A stretch of DNA of 63,013 nt from Hyphomicrobiales bacterium (GCA_026982665.1 JALSGQ010000043.1:1-63013); one strand, 5' to 3'. Positions 42,371 through 53,407 are shown, numbered from the stretch's first letter. A program made the numbers and translations. The notes: generated by a model not told the origin, from the letters alone.

Positions 42371-43219
42371 ATGGGCCCGATGGACATCTTCTGGCTGTTC
42401 TTCATCCTTTCCATGTTGCAGCCGGTGTTGCAGCGCAAGCTGCTGGATGCCATGCGCCAGCGCAAGATCGCGGAGATCGAGAAGAGCCGCGGTTCGCGCG
42501 TCATCCTGCTGGTGCATCGGCAGGAGACCATGAGTCTTCTGGGCTTTCCGCTGATGCGGTTCATCAACATAGAGGATTCGGAAGAGGTCATCCGCGCCAT
42601 TCAGCTCACCGATGACAACGTGCCGCTGGATCTCATCCTGCACACGCCCGGCGGGCTGGTGCTGGCAGCCACGCAGATTGCCCGCGCGCTGAAGGAGCAT
42701 CCGGCGAAGACCACCGTCTTCGTGCCCCATTACGCCATGAGCGGCGGCACTCTCATCGCGCTGGCGGCGGACGAAATTGTCATGAGCAAGCATGCCGTGC
42801 TGGGGCCCATTGACCCGCAGCTGGGGCAGCGTCCGGCAGCTTCCGTGCTGAAGGTTCTGGAGCAGAAGCAGGCGAAGGACATCGATGACGAAACGCTGAT
42901 CCTGGCCGATATCTCGCAGAAGGCCATTGCCCAGGTGCAGCGCACTGCGGAACACCTGCTGGCCGGCAGCATGGGGGCGGAAGAGGCGAAGAAGCTGGCG
43001 CGCACGCTGTCGGAAGGGCGCTGGACGCATGATTATCCCATCCTGCCCGACGAGGCGAAAGAGCTGGGGCTGAACGTTTCCACCGACATGCCGCAGGAGG
43101 TGCTGGAGCTGATGACATTGTATCCGCAGCCCACCCGCATGTCGCCTTCGGTGGAATACGTGCCGGAGCGCCGCGGCAGCAGCAGGCCGGCCCCCACCTG
43201 GCGCGGTGATCAGCCATGA
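42371..43219 (+). CDS. Membrane-anchored Clp-fold serine proteinase (SDH/SppA-like)
   Basis: N-terminal TM; DLILHTPGGLVLAATQIARAL, VPHYAMSGGTLIALAADEIVMSKHAVLGPIDPQLGQ. Confidence 0.88.
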   Translation: MGPMDIFWLFFILSMLQPVLQRKLLDAMRQRKIAEIEKSRGSRVILLVHRQETMSLLGFPLMRFINIEDSEEVIRAIQLTDDNVPLDLILHTPGGLVLAATQIARALKEHPAKTTVFVPHYAMSGGTLIALAADEIVMSKHAVLGPIDPQLGQRPAASVLKVLEQKQAKDIDDETLILADISQKAIAQVQRTAEHLLAGSMGAEEAKKLARTLSEGRWTHDYPILPDEAKELGLNVSTDMPQEVLELMTLYPQPTRMSPSVEYVPERRGSSRPAPTWRGDQP

Positions 43220-43321
43220 TTGCGGGCCTTGCCTGCTCGTGCGGGTATCACGCAAGCGGAGCAGCCGGGGTTTTCTGACGATCATTCGGACAGGCCCGAC
43301 AGCCCTGAAGCGGGCTGATGC

Positions 43322-44794
43322 TCAGCGCCCGGCTGCGGTAGTCGGCACGATGCTGGCGGAGGCTGCCGCGCGCTGGCGGATGAGCGTGGCAGGGCGCGGG
43401 CGTGGTTTTGGCACCTTGCCTTTCGTCATTGGGGCAGGCGGCAACAGGGCCGCCAGCATGGCGCTGTCCTCGGGTGCCATGGCGTTGCAGCCGATGTCCT
43501 GCACCACGGCATGGCGGCACAGTGCCGTTGCCAGCTGCTCCGGCAGGTTCCACACCACCCCGATGGCCGGGCCGTTGCGGTAGCGCTTGCCGCGCCGCAA
43601 CTGCTGCCAGCGTTCATGCATGCCTAAGCGTTGCAGGGCGGCTTCGGAAATGCGGGTGATGCCGTGCGTGTCGGCTGCCCGGTCGAACATGTCTGCCGCC
43701 AGCAGCATTCCCTGGGTGGCCGCCACCGCCCGCATGGGCGAGGCAAACGGCCCCAGCACCACGCTCCAGCCAGTGGCACCAGCTTCCAGCATGCCGGCAT
43801 GCACCTGCGGCAGCACGCGGGTGCGGCAGATGCCGTGCGTCAGGTCGGGTGCCGGCAGCGCCTCGTTGCGCAGGCGGGAGACGGGAATGCGCAGGCCCTG
43901 CCGCGCCTGGTGGCGGCGGAAGCCTTCCTGCAGCAGGATGCGGGCAACACTGGCGCGGTTGTAGGCGGAGCGGCGGCCGAACACCACCGCGCCCAGCAGC
44001 ACGCCATCGCGATAGGCCGTGGCCAGCAGGTTGAAGCCGGAGGCACAGATGAAGCCGGTCTTCATGCCGTTGGCTTCCGGCATCATGAACAGCAGGTGAT
44101 TGCGGTTTTTCAGCTTCGCCAGGGTGATCTTGCCGTTTTTCAGGCGCACCGGCTTTTCCACCTCGCGCAGGGAAAAGAAGCGCCACCATTGCGGTTGGCG
44201 GGAGAGAAAGCGGGTGTAGATGGCGCGTGCCAGCAGCGCCATGTCGCGTGCCGTGCTCACCTGCTGCGGGTGATGCATGCCGTGGGGGTTGGTAAAGCGG
44301 GTTGCCGTCATGCCCAGCCGCCGTGCTGCCTGATTCATGCGCTGCACGAAGGCGGGCACATTGCCGGCCACGGCTTCTGCCAGCGCCAGCGCCATGTCGG
44401 CATCGGAGCGCACCATCAGGAAGGTGAGCATGCGGCCGATCGTCATGCGGTCGCCGGGCTTCACGCCGTATTTCGCTGCACCGCGCTCCACGCCGCGCAC
44501 CACCTCGGCAGAGATCACCGTCTCGTCGTCGAACGACAGCTGGCCGCGGGCCACGGCATCCATCACCAGCCAGGCGGTCATCAGCTTGGTCAGCGAGGCC
44601 GGGTGCCAGCGCCTTCCGGCATCATGGGCCAGCAGCACCTCGCCGTTGTGCATGTTGAACACCAGTGCCGGCATGGCATCGCGCGCCTGGGCATGTTGCA
44701 CAATGCCTGACAGCGGCAGAACGATCATCAGCAGCACAGGCAGCGCTGCTGCCTGCATGAACAGTTTCAACACCCGCTTTGCCATCACCAGCAT
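43322..44794 (-). CDS. D-alanyl-D-alanine carboxypeptidase-like protein with C-terminal extension
   Basis: Signal peptide; HPASLTKLMTAW (SxxK), NGMKTGFICASGFN (KTG); SxN position reads SDA. Confidence 0.88.
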   Translation of the reverse strand: MLVMAKRVLKLFMQAAALPVLLMIVLPLSGIVQHAQARDAMPALVFNMHNGEVLLAHDAGRRWHPASLTKLMTAWLVMDAVARGQLSFDDETVISAEVVRGVERGAAKYGVKPGDRMTIGRMLTFLMVRSDADMALALAEAVAGNVPAFVQRMNQAARRLGMTATRFTNPHGMHHPQQVSTARDMALLARAIYTRFLSRQPQWWRFFSLREVEKPVRLKNGKITLAKLKNRNHLLFMMPEANGMKTGFICASGFNLLATAYRDGVLLGAVVFGRRSAYNRASVARILLQEGFRRHQARQGLRIPVSRLRNEALPAPDLTHGICRTRVLPQVHAGMLEAGATGWSVVLGPFASPMRAVAATQGMLLAADMFDRAADTHGITRISEAALQRLGMHERWQQLRRGKRYRNGPAIGVVWNLPEQLATALCRHAVVQDIGCNAMAPEDSAMLAALLPPAPMTKGKVPKPRPRPATLIRQRAAASASIVPTTAAGR

Positions 44795-45055
44795 CCGATT
44801 CGTGCCTGTCTCGTGCATCCTGTATAGGCAGCGGGCAGCCATTGCCGCAATGCGCTGGCGTGCGCAGAGATGCGCGTGCGCCCAAATGTCTCTGCCCATG
44901 TGTCTTGCCGGGCACCTGTTGTGCACTGACAGGTGGCCAGATTGCGGCAGATGCTTGCAGGGGGGCGAAAGTCGCGATAAGACGCGGGGCAGATGCTGCG
45001 ACTTGACGCAGGGGGAACCATACCGGCAACGCGACAATACCGGAGATGAGCGCAC

Positions 45056-46309
45056 ATGGCGCGCGTGGTGATGAAATTCGGCGGCACCTCGGTGGCCGAC
45101 ATGGAGCGCATTCGCAACGTGGCGCGGCATGTGGCGCGAGAGGTGAAGGCAGGGCACCAGGTGGCGGTGGTGGTCTCGGCCATGGCCGGGGAGACCAACA
45201 AGCTGGTGGGCTTCGTCGAGGATGCCTCGCCAACATTCGATGCGGCGGAATACGACATGGTGGTTTCCTCCGGCGAGCAGGTAACCTCCGGGCTGCTGGC
45301 CATCGTGCTGCAGGAAATGGGCATTCCGGCGCGTTCATGGTGTGGCTGGCAGGTGCCCATAGAGACCACCGGCGTGCACGCCAAGGCGCGCATTACCGAC
45401 ATTGCGCCCGACAACCTGCTGTCCTCCTGGGAACAGGGAAAGGTGAACGTCATTGCAGGCTTTCAGGGCATTGGCCCGGATGGGCGCATCACCACCCTGG
45501 GGCGTGGCGGCTCGGATACCTCGGCGGTGGCGGTGGCGGCGGCGCTCGATGCGCGCTGCGACATCTACACGGATGTCGATGGTGTCTATACCACAGACCC
45601 GCGCATCGTGCGCGAGAAGGCACGGCGCATCGGGAAGATCAGCTACGAGGAAATGCTGGAGCTGGCCTCGCTTGGCGCAAAGGTGCTCCAGACGCGCTCG
45701 GTGGAGCTGGCAATGGTGCACAAGGTGCCGCTGCGCGTGCGCTCCAGCTTCGATGACCCCGATTCACCGCTGCAGGTGATGGAAGACGGCAGCGGCCCCG
45801 GCACCCTGGTTTGCGACGAGGACGAGATCATGGAACAGCAGGTTGTTACCGGCATTGCCTATGCGCGGGACGAGGCGCAGGTGGCGGTGCGGCGGGTGAA
45901 GGACAAGCCCGGCATTGCCGCTTCTGTCTTCGGGCCGCTGGCCGATGCCAACATCTCGGTGGACATGATCGTGCAGAATGTCTCCACCGATGGCTATGCC
46001 AACATCACCTTCACCGTTGCCCGCAACGACCTGCGCCGCGCCGTGGAAGTGCTGGAGCGCGAGCGCGACAACATCGGCTTCGAGACGCTGGATACCTCGG
46101 CGGAGGTGGCGAAGGTATCCATCGTCGGCATCGGCATGCGCAGCCATGCCGGCGTTGCATCGCAGATGTTCCGGGCCCTGGCGGAGAAGGGGGTGAACAT
46201 CGAGGCCATCACCACCTCCGAGATCAAGGTTTCGGTGCTCATCGACGAGGCCTACCTGGAGCTGGCGGTGCGCACGCTGCACACTGCCTTCGGGCTGGAC
46301 GCGGCCTGA
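45056..46309 (+). CDS. lysC: Aspartate kinase
   Basis: ARVVMKFGGTSVADMERIRNVA, TTLGRGGSDTSAVAVAAAL, C-terminal ACT domains. Confidence 0.97.
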   Translation: MARVVMKFGGTSVADMERIRNVARHVAREVKAGHQVAVVVSAMAGETNKLVGFVEDASPTFDAAEYDMVVSSGEQVTSGLLAIVLQEMGIPARSWCGWQVPIETTGVHAKARITDIAPDNLLSSWEQGKVNVIAGFQGIGPDGRITTLGRGGSDTSAVAVAAALDARCDIYTDVDGVYTTDPRIVREKARRIGKISYEEMLELASLGAKVLQTRSVELAMVHKVPLRVRSSFDDPDSPLQVMEDGSGPGTLVCDEDEIMEQQVVTGIAYARDEAQVAVRRVKDKPGIAASVFGPLADANISVDMIVQNVSTDGYANITFTVARNDLRRAVEVLERERDNIGFETLDTSAEVAKVSIVGIGMRSHAGVASQMFRALAEKGVNIEAITTSEIKVSVLIDEAYLELAVRTLHTAFGLDAA

Positions 46310-46464
46310 ACCCCTGCGCAAACCGGACGGAGCGCCTGCATCATGCCGCAGAGCCGCATTGCACACCGCCAGTTCCTGCCCGTTCGCCGCGGCGGCGGTG
46401 ATGCGCGTGCCGCTCGTGCATGGCGAAAATGCATTTCCGCAGGGCGCATCGGAGGCGCGGTGCA

Positions 46465-48918
46465 ATGACTTCGGCCAGCCATGTTCCGCGCCTCCTGCTC
46501 CGCAGGTTGCGCGCGATCATGGCGGAGCGGGAGCCGGCGCAACAGAAACTCGACCGCATCGTCAGGCTCATTGCCGCCGACATGGTGGCAGAGGTGTGCT
46601 CGCTGTATGTGCTGGTGGGCGATGACACGCTGGAGCTGTTCGCCAGCGAGGGGCTGCGGCCGGAGGCGGTGCACCGGGTGCGGCTGGCTGTCGGCGAAGG
46701 ACTGGTGGGCACCATTGCCGCCACGGCCGAGCCGCTGAACCTGCCGCAGGCACGGCGACACCCGGCCTTCCGCTACCTGCCGGAGACGGGTGAGGATGCC
46801 TACAGCTCCTTCCTCGGCGTGCCCATTCTGCGCGGCGGACTGGTGAGCGGCGTGCTGGTGGTGCAGAACCGCAAGCCCCGCCAATACACGGAAGAAGAGC
46901 GGGAAGTCCTGGAAGTCATCGCCATGGTGCTGGCGGAGTTCCTTGCTTCGCCGGAGGTGCAGGCGTTGCGCGAGGCGCTGGGCGTGGCGCGCGTGCGCAG
47001 CCACCACCTGCATGGCGAGGGCCTGCTGCCGGGGCTGGCCATCGGCCGTGCATGGCTGCATGAACCGCGCATCGTCATCCGCCACTTCGAGGCTGCCGAT
47101 GCCCGCGCCGAGCATGACCGGCTGCACGAGGCACTGGGCATGCTGCGGGCGCAGTTGCAGCGTGCGGCCAATGACCCGCGCCTGCCGGAAGGTGATCCGC
47201 GCGATGTCTTCGAGGTGCTTGGCATGTTTGCCAGCGATCGCGGCTGGATCGCCCGCATGGAGGACTACATCCGCTTCGGGCTGACGGCGGAGGCGGCGGT
47301 GGCGCGCGTGCAGGCGGACAACCGCGCCCGCATGTTGCGCCAGCGCGATCCCTACCTGCGGGCGCGGCTGCATGATCTCGACGACCTTTCCTGGCGGCTG
47401 CTGCGGCTGCTGGCGGGTGATGCTTTCCTCGCGGATGCGGCAAACGATGGTGATGCAGATGCCGGCAAGGGCGGCAGTGGTGAACAGGCTGCCGTTTCCG
47501 ACCCGCTGGCGGCAGTGGCGGAAGATGCCGATTCATGCTCCGGCAGCGAAGACAGGTGCATCCTGTTTGCCCGCGGCATGGGGCCGGCGGAGCTGCTGGA
47601 TCATGATCATCGTCGCATTGCCGGGCTGGTGCTGGAGGAAGGAGCGAGGCAGGCACATGTAACCCTGGTGGCGAAGGCCCTGGGCATTCCGCTGGTGGCC
47701 GGGGTGGCGGGGGCGACCGACCTGGTGGAAAACGGCGATGTGGTCGTTGTCGATGGCCGCCGGGGAGAGGTGTTGATCCGGCCTGACGAGACCCTGCTGG
47801 ACTCGGTGCGCCAGCGCCTGCACATGCGGGCAAACACGCGCAAGCGCCTGCATGCCCTGCGCAATGCCCCCAACCGCAGCCGCGATGGCGTGCGCATCGG
47901 GTTGTTCATCAATGCCGGCCTGCCGGCGGACCTGGAGCATCTGCAGGCTTTCATGGTGGATGGCATCGGCCTGTTCCGCACCGAGATGCATTTTCTCATG
48001 CGGCGGCATCTGCCCGGGCGGCAGGAGCAGCAGGCGCTTTATGCCTCCGTGCTGAAGGCAGCGGCAGGGCGGCCGGTGCATTTCCGCACGCTGGACATCG
48101 GCGCCGACAAGGTGCCGCTGTTCATGACGCAGCAGCGCGAGCCCAACCCGGCCATGGGCTGGCGGGCGGTGCGCATGGGCCTTGACCGGCCGGGGCTGCT
48201 GAAGATGCAGTTGCGCGCCCTGCTGACGGCGGCGGCAGAGCAGTTGCCGGCACGAACGGAAGCACCCGGTGCCGGTGATGATGCCGCGGGCGGAAACGGC
48301 AGGGCAGCGGCTGGCGAAGCGCTCAACGTCATGTTCCCGATGATTGCCGATATCGGTGAGCTGCGCGCGGCAAAGGAACTGCTGGCCGGGCAGGTTGCGG
48401 CGTTGCGGCGTCTGGGCAGGCCGGTTCCGAATGCCGTGCGGGTGGGTGTGATGCTGGAGGTGCCGGCCCTGTTGTGGCAGTTGCCGGCACTGCGGCGGGA
48501 GGCGGACTTCATCTCCATTGGCACCAACGACCTGATGCAGTTCATCTTTGCGGCCGATCGCACCAATCCGCGCACGGCGCAGCGTTACGATCCGTTGCAC
48601 CCGGCCATGCTGCGCCTGCTGGCGCAGCTGCAACGGCAATTGTGCATCGCTGACGGGCGCAAGGTGCCGGTAACCGTATGTGGCGACATGGCGGCCAACC
48701 CGCTGGAGGCGATGATGCTGCTGGGGCTGGGATTCGAACGCCTGTCGATGCCTCCGGCCGGCCTTGAGCCGGTCAAGGCCATGCTGCACAGCCTGCCGTT
48801 GCGCCGGTTGCGCCGGGCGGTGGCCGAATGGCTGGCGGATGATGCGCCATCATGCAGCCTGCGTGAACAGGCCGCGCGCTTTGCCCGCGACAATGGCGTG
48901 GACGTGCTTGGCCTGTAA
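46465..48918 (+). CDS. ptsP: Phosphoenolpyruvate-protein phosphotransferase PtsP (EI-Ntr, GAF domain)
   Basis: GAF N-terminus; GARQAHVTLVAKALGIP phospho-His region; GIGLFRTEMHFL; IGTNDLMQFIFAADRTN. Confidence 0.94.
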   Translation: MTSASHVPRLLLRRLRAIMAEREPAQQKLDRIVRLIAADMVAEVCSLYVLVGDDTLELFASEGLRPEAVHRVRLAVGEGLVGTIAATAEPLNLPQARRHPAFRYLPETGEDAYSSFLGVPILRGGLVSGVLVVQNRKPRQYTEEEREVLEVIAMVLAEFLASPEVQALREALGVARVRSHHLHGEGLLPGLAIGRAWLHEPRIVIRHFEAADARAEHDRLHEALGMLRAQLQRAANDPRLPEGDPRDVFEVLGMFASDRGWIARMEDYIRFGLTAEAAVARVQADNRARMLRQRDPYLRARLHDLDDLSWRLLRLLAGDAFLADAANDGDADAGKGGSGEQAAVSDPLAAVAEDADSCSGSEDRCILFARGMGPAELLDHDHRRIAGLVLEEGARQAHVTLVAKALGIPLVAGVAGATDLVENGDVVVVDGRRGEVLIRPDETLLDSVRQRLHMRANTRKRLHALRNAPNRSRDGVRIGLFINAGLPADLEHLQAFMVDGIGLFRTEMHFLMRRHLPGRQEQQALYASVLKAAAGRPVHFRTLDIGADKVPLFMTQQREPNPAMGWRAVRMGLDRPGLLKMQLRALLTAAAEQLPARTEAPGAGDDAAGGNGRAAAGEALNVMFPMIADIGELRAAKELLAGQVAALRRLGRPVPNAVRVGVMLEVPALLWQLPALRREADFISIGTNDLMQFIFAADRTNPRTAQRYDPLHPAMLRLLAQLQRQLCIADGRKVPVTVCGDMAANPLEAMMLLGLGFERLSMPPAGLEPVKAMLHSLPLRRLRRAVAEWLADDAPSCSLREQAARFARDNGVDVLGL

Positions 48919-49106
48919 GGGGCAGGCACTTCTTCTCGTGCTGCAGCCCGGCCTGCCACCTCTTCGGCGGAGGCGGGCTGGTGCGTTCATCATTCCCTTA
49001 CCATTTTCGTTCACCATGCAGGGGAAAGCATGGGCGTCGTGCCGCCTGCGCAGGCAGGTGTGGCGGCGGCGCACATCACATGATCACCAGTGCCGGGACC
49101 GGAACC

Positions 49107-50585
49107 ATGAGCAACGACCTGCATCCGCACACCACAGCCCAGCCAATGAACGAGGGGCCACAGGCAGGCATGGCGGTGGAGAGCGCCATGCGGGCACCTG
49201 CTGCCGATGCATCGGCAGCCGCCATGGATGATGCCACGCAGGCTGTTTCCGGCCATGCCGCGGCTGCACACGAGCATGCCGGAGCGCCGCAAGGGCATGC
49301 CGCAACAGCGCAGGAGCACGCGGAGAGCACCGATGCCGCAACGGGCGAAGCGGCTGCTGCGGGGGGCACGCGCGCCTTCTTCCGGCCGAAGCCCGATGGT
49401 GCCGTGGATCCGGCAGGAGAGGCCGGCTGGTACCTGGAGCGCGAGCGCGAGCGGCGTGGCCTGTCGCTGCAGACGGCAAGCCGTGCCACCGGCGTGCATC
49501 CGCAGCATCTGCGGGCCATCGAGCTGGGCATGCTGGAAAATCTGCCCGAGCGCTCGGAAGCCCTGCGCATGATAGGCGTGTATGCGCGTTTCCTGGGGTT
49601 TGATCCGCAGCCGCTGGTGGCACACCTGGAGGCCTGTCTGCCGCAGCAGAAGCAGCAGCCGGGCGATGAACGCGCCTTTTCCTCCGCCCGCATCATCCCG
49701 TTTCCGCTCATCGAGCGGCTGCGTGGCCTCGGGCGCTCGCCGGGCGGCATGGGAGCATCGGTGCTGGTGCTGATGCTGCTGTTCGGCGGCCTTTCCTGGA
49801 GCCTGTGGCCGACCTCAAGCACCCCGGCAGGCGATGCAGCCACCACCGTGGCGCAGGCCCCGGCGGCAACTGGCGAGCGGGCCGATGCCGCATCCGCCAA
49901 GCTGGCCGATGAATCGACTGCGGTCGAGGCCGATCAGGAGGAAACACGCATCACGTCCGCCGATGCCGGGGAAACGCAGCCGGCGGCAGATCCCATCGCC
50001 GCGCTGATTGCCCGCACCGTGCCGGAGGTGGCGCAAGGCGGGCAGGAACAGCCGGCAGAGGCAGAGCCGATGCCTTCCAGGCAGGCGATGCAGGTGGCGT
50101 CGGCGGAAAAGGCAGCAGGTGAAAAGCCTGTCCGCAAGCCGACCGAAGCCGCAGCTTCGAAGCTGCCGCCCGCACCAATTGCGCCACCGGGCATGGATGC
50201 AGCCGCACCTGCCCAGGCAGCGGCTTCTCCGACAGCCACGCAGCAGGCCGACGCGCCGCTGGATCCGCAGGCGGTGAGACCGCTGCAGGCGGTGCCGGAG
50301 AAGGGTATCGCCCTGCGCGCGGCGGAGCAGATCTGGTTGAGGCTGGAGGATGATTCCGGCCTGCCGTGGTTCGTCGGTTTCCTCAAGGCGGGCGAGGTGC
50401 TGGTGCTGCCCAGCGACCGGCCGCTGCGCCTGTCTGCCAGCGACGTGCACCGGCTGGAATGGTATGTGAACGGCCGCCGCATGGGCAAGCTGGGCAAGCG
50501 CGGCGCGGATTTCCTCAGCGAGCCGCTGGGCAGCCTGTATCGGCAAAGCGGCATGCGCGTGCCGGGCAGCAAGCCGGCCGGCTGA
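49107..50585 (+). CDS. RodZ-like helix-turn-helix membrane protein with DUF4115
   Basis: ERERRGLSLQTASRATGVHPQHLRAIELGMLENLPE (HTH_25), single TM, C-terminal DUF4115-like beta domain. Confidence 0.85.
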   Translation: MSNDLHPHTTAQPMNEGPQAGMAVESAMRAPAADASAAAMDDATQAVSGHAAAAHEHAGAPQGHAATAQEHAESTDAATGEAAAAGGTRAFFRPKPDGAVDPAGEAGWYLERERERRGLSLQTASRATGVHPQHLRAIELGMLENLPERSEALRMIGVYARFLGFDPQPLVAHLEACLPQQKQQPGDERAFSSARIIPFPLIERLRGLGRSPGGMGASVLVLMLLFGGLSWSLWPTSSTPAGDAATTVAQAPAATGERADAASAKLADESTAVEADQEETRITSADAGETQPAADPIAALIARTVPEVAQGGQEQPAEAEPMPSRQAMQVASAEKAAGEKPVRKPTEAAASKLPPAPIAPPGMDAAAPAQAAASPTATQQADAPLDPQAVRPLQAVPEKGIALRAAEQIWLRLEDDSGLPWFVGFLKAGEVLVLPSDRPLRLSASDVHRLEWYVNGRRMGKLGKRGADFLSEPLGSLYRQSGMRVPGSKPAG

Positions 50586-50683
50586 TGGCGCATGTTCACG
50601 CCGCCGGGCGATGCTGCCAGGTGCGATGGCGACAGTATATATCTCCCCCTCAGGATGGCTTTTCTGCTGACAACAGAAAAAGC

Positions 50684-50708
50684 GGGCGGCGGTCCTTCAC
50701 CGCCGCCC
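50684..50708 (+). terminator. Terminator after the RodZ-like gene
   Basis: gggcggcggt-ccttc-accgccgccc followed by tttct, preceded by aaaaag. Confidence 0.85.
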
Positions 50709-50875
50709 TTTCTGCCTGATGGCAGTGCTGCAGGCAGGCGGGAAGTGCTTTTTCGCCCTTGTGTTTGCCCTTGTTTGCGGGCGGTGGTCTGGCTATCTCC
50801 TCGGCAGGCAGCATGGGGCGTGCAGGTGTTCCCGATGCATTTCACGGAGCAGCATTTCACGGAGCGGCGTGGCAC

Positions 50876-51943
50876 ATGGCACTGGCGCAATCGGCCCGCA
50901 TCGAGCAGTTGCTGAAGCGCTTCACGGAACTGGAACAGGCGCTGGCGGCAGGTGCTTCCGGCGAGGAATACGTGCGCCTGTCGCGCGAGTATGCGGAGCT
51001 GGAGCCGGTGGCGCGCAAGGCGCAGCAGCTGCGCTCCGCCTCCGGCGAGCTTGCGGAGCTGGAGGAAATGCTGGACGATCCGGAGCTGGGCGAGATGGCG
51101 CGTGCCGAGATGGCGGTGTTGAAGGAGCGCATCGCGGTGCTGGAGCAGGAGCTGCAGGTGCTGCTGCTGCCGAGGGATGCGGCGGACGAGAAAAGCGTCA
51201 TCGTGGAGATTCGCGCCGGCACCGGTGGCGAGGAGGCGGCATTGTTCGCTGCCGACCTGTTCCGCATGTATCAGCGCTATTCGGAAGCGCGGGGGTGGAA
51301 GGTGGAGGTGCTCTCCGCATCCGAATCCGATCTTGGCGGCTATCGCGAGATCATTGCCGCCTTTCGCGGGCGTGGCGTGTATGCGCGGCTGAAATACGAA
51401 TCGGGCGTGCACCGGGTGCAGCGCGTGCCGGAGACGGAGGCTGGCGGGCGCATCCATACCTCCGCCGCCACGGTTGCGGTGCTGCCCGAGGCGGAAGAGG
51501 TGGATGTGGAGATCGACGAGAAGGATCTGCGCATCGATGTGTTCCGCGCTTCCGGTGCTGGCGGGCAGCATGTGAACACCACCGATTCGGCAGTGCGCAT
51601 TACCCACATTCCCACCGGCATCGTGGTCAGCCAGCAGAGCGAGCGCAGCCAGCACAAGAACAGGGCAAAGGCCATGCAGGTGTTGCGCGCGCGGCTGTAT
51701 GAGCAGCAGCGCCGCGAGCAGCAGCAGCAGCGCGCCGCCGAGCGCCGCGGGCAGATAGGCAGCGGGGATCGCTCCGAGCGCATTCGCACCTACAACTTCC
51801 CGCAAGGGCGGGTTACCGACCACCGCATCAACCTCACGCTCTACAAGCTCGACCAGGTGCTTTCCGGCGAGGCGCTGGACGAGATCATCGAGCCGCTGAT
51901 CGCCGAGCACCAGGCGCGCCTGCTGGCGGCGCAGGAAGAATGA
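50876..51943 (+). CDS. prfA: Peptide chain release factor 1
   Basis: [25 protein letters not shown] (GGQ), [21 protein letters not shown]. Confidence 0.97.
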   Translation: MALAQSARIEQLLKRFTELEQALAAGASGEEYVRLSREYAELEPVARKAQQLRSASGELAELEEMLDDPELGEMARAEMAVLKERIAVLEQELQVLLLPRDAADEKSVIVEIRAGTGGEEAALFAADLFRMYQRYSEARGWKVEVLSASESDLGGYREIIAAFRGRGVYARLKYESGVHRVQRVPETEAGGRIHTSAATVAVLPEAEEVDVEIDEKDLRIDVFRASGAGGQHVNTTDSAVRITHIPTGIVVSQQSERSQHKNRAKAMQVLRARLYEQQRREQQQQRAAERRGQIGSGDRSERIRTYNFPQGRVTDHRINLTLYKLDQVLSGEALDEIIEPLIAEHQARLLAAQEE

Positions 51944-52956
51944 GCATGCCGCCACAGGATCAACAGCAGCAGGACCGGGGCAGGCAGGTGCGGCACGACA
52001 TGCCGCGGCAGCCATTGCGGCCACAACGGCAGCATGGCCAAGAACACCGGATGCAAGGATGGCTGCAGCGATGGAGCGGGCAGTCGCTTGCCGATGTGCG
52101 GCATGAGCTGACATCACACCTGCGTACTGCGGGCATCGGCACGGCGGCGCTGGATGCCCGGCTGCTGGTGCAGCAGGCCACGGGCCTGTCTCATGCCTGT
52201 CTCATCGCCGAAGAGCGCACGCGCCGGCTCACAACTGATGAGGCGCGCATCCTGATCCGCATGGCTGTGCGGCGGCTGCAAGGGGAGCCGGTTTCGCGCA
52301 TCATCGGGCTGCGTGCCTTCTTCGGGCGGGATTTCGTCATCAGCCCGGATGTGCTGGATCCGCGGCCGGAAACCGAGCTGCTGGTGGAGGCAGCGCTGAA
52401 GCTGCGCCCGCATGTCGAGGCATTGCATGACGAATCGCCGCTATTGTGCGACGCAGGTGCAGGATCCGGCTGCATCATCGTGAGCCTGCTGGCAGAGTGG
52501 CCTGCGGCACAGGGAATGGCGCTGGACATTTCTGCCGCTGCACTTGCCATCACCCGCCACAATGCCGCCCGGCATGGCGTGGCGGAACGGTTGCATTGCG
52601 TGCGTGCAAACTGGCTTGCGCCAGTGCGCGGGCCGGTTGACCTGCTGGTGTCCAACCCGCCTTACCTGAAGGCTGCCGAGATGCAATGCCTGCCACCGGA
52701 AGTGCGGCATGATCCGGCGCTGGCGCTGGCGGCGGGCGAAGACGGGTTTGCAGCCTATCGCGCCCTGGCTCGGAAGGCGGCTGATGTGTTGCGTCCTGGT
52801 GGATGGCTGCTGCTGGAGGTGGGGGCCGGGCAGGCGGAAGAAGTGCGGCGGATGTTCGAGCAGGCGGGCTTGCGGCCTGATTCGCTCCTGCCGCCAATCC
52901 TGCATGATCTTGCGGGCATCGGGCGGGTGGTGGCGCTGCGCCGGGATGGCCGATGA
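51940..52956 (+). CDS. prmC: Peptide chain release factor N5-glutamine methyltransferase
   Basis: [24 protein letters not shown] (NPPY); 4-nt overlap with prfA. Confidence 0.95.
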   Translation: MSMPPQDQQQQDRGRQVRHDMPRQPLRPQRQHGQEHRMQGWLQRWSGQSLADVRHELTSHLRTAGIGTAALDARLLVQQATGLSHACLIAEERTRRLTTDEARILIRMAVRRLQGEPVSRIIGLRAFFGRDFVISPDVLDPRPETELLVEAALKLRPHVEALHDESPLLCDAGAGSGCIIVSLLAEWPAAQGMALDISAAALAITRHNAARHGVAERLHCVRANWLAPVRGPVDLLVSNPPYLKAAEMQCLPPEVRHDPALALAAGEDGFAAYRALARKAADVLRPGGWLLLEVGAGQAEEVRRMFEQAGLRPDSLLPPILHDLAGIGRVVALRRDGR

Positions 52957-53407
52957 GGTGCCGTTCCGTGGATACTTGCAGGCATCGATGCAGGAAATTC
53001 TTCACCCTTTTCATCAAATGCATGGCGGGCTGTGTATTTTTTGGGTGCCTTGATCGAATCCGTGCTTGGAAACCTGCGCCTTACAGGCTACATTGCCACA
53101 AGAGCCGAAGGACGATGATTGAGACCTGCAAGTGATGACGGCCCTGGCCTTCAGGGTGTCGGGAAACGACTGGCGGCAGGCATGTCGGCGATGTGATCAT
53201 GATGGAGCGTGTCATGCTGGTGCCGTGTCGCGGTATTTGCAGGAGGTGGATGCGCAAGACGGCATGAACCGTGCGGAGGTGTCAGCCGTGCCGCCAGGCA
53301 ATTGATGATGTGCAGGGCGGGCCGCCGGCAGACAGGCGACGGATGCAGGAAGAGGCAGACCGTCATTGTCAATCATCCAGGGCATTGAAAACCACCAGCG
53401 AGACAAG

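Noticed and set aside
44795-45055. Lysine or other riboswitch upstream of lysC
   Set aside because: No conserved riboswitch core recognisable; the region looks like a divergent promoter
49934-52117. 727-aa minus-strand ORF opposite the RodZ-like gene and prfA
   Set aside because: Antisense artefact; crosses an intergenic terminator and two confident genes
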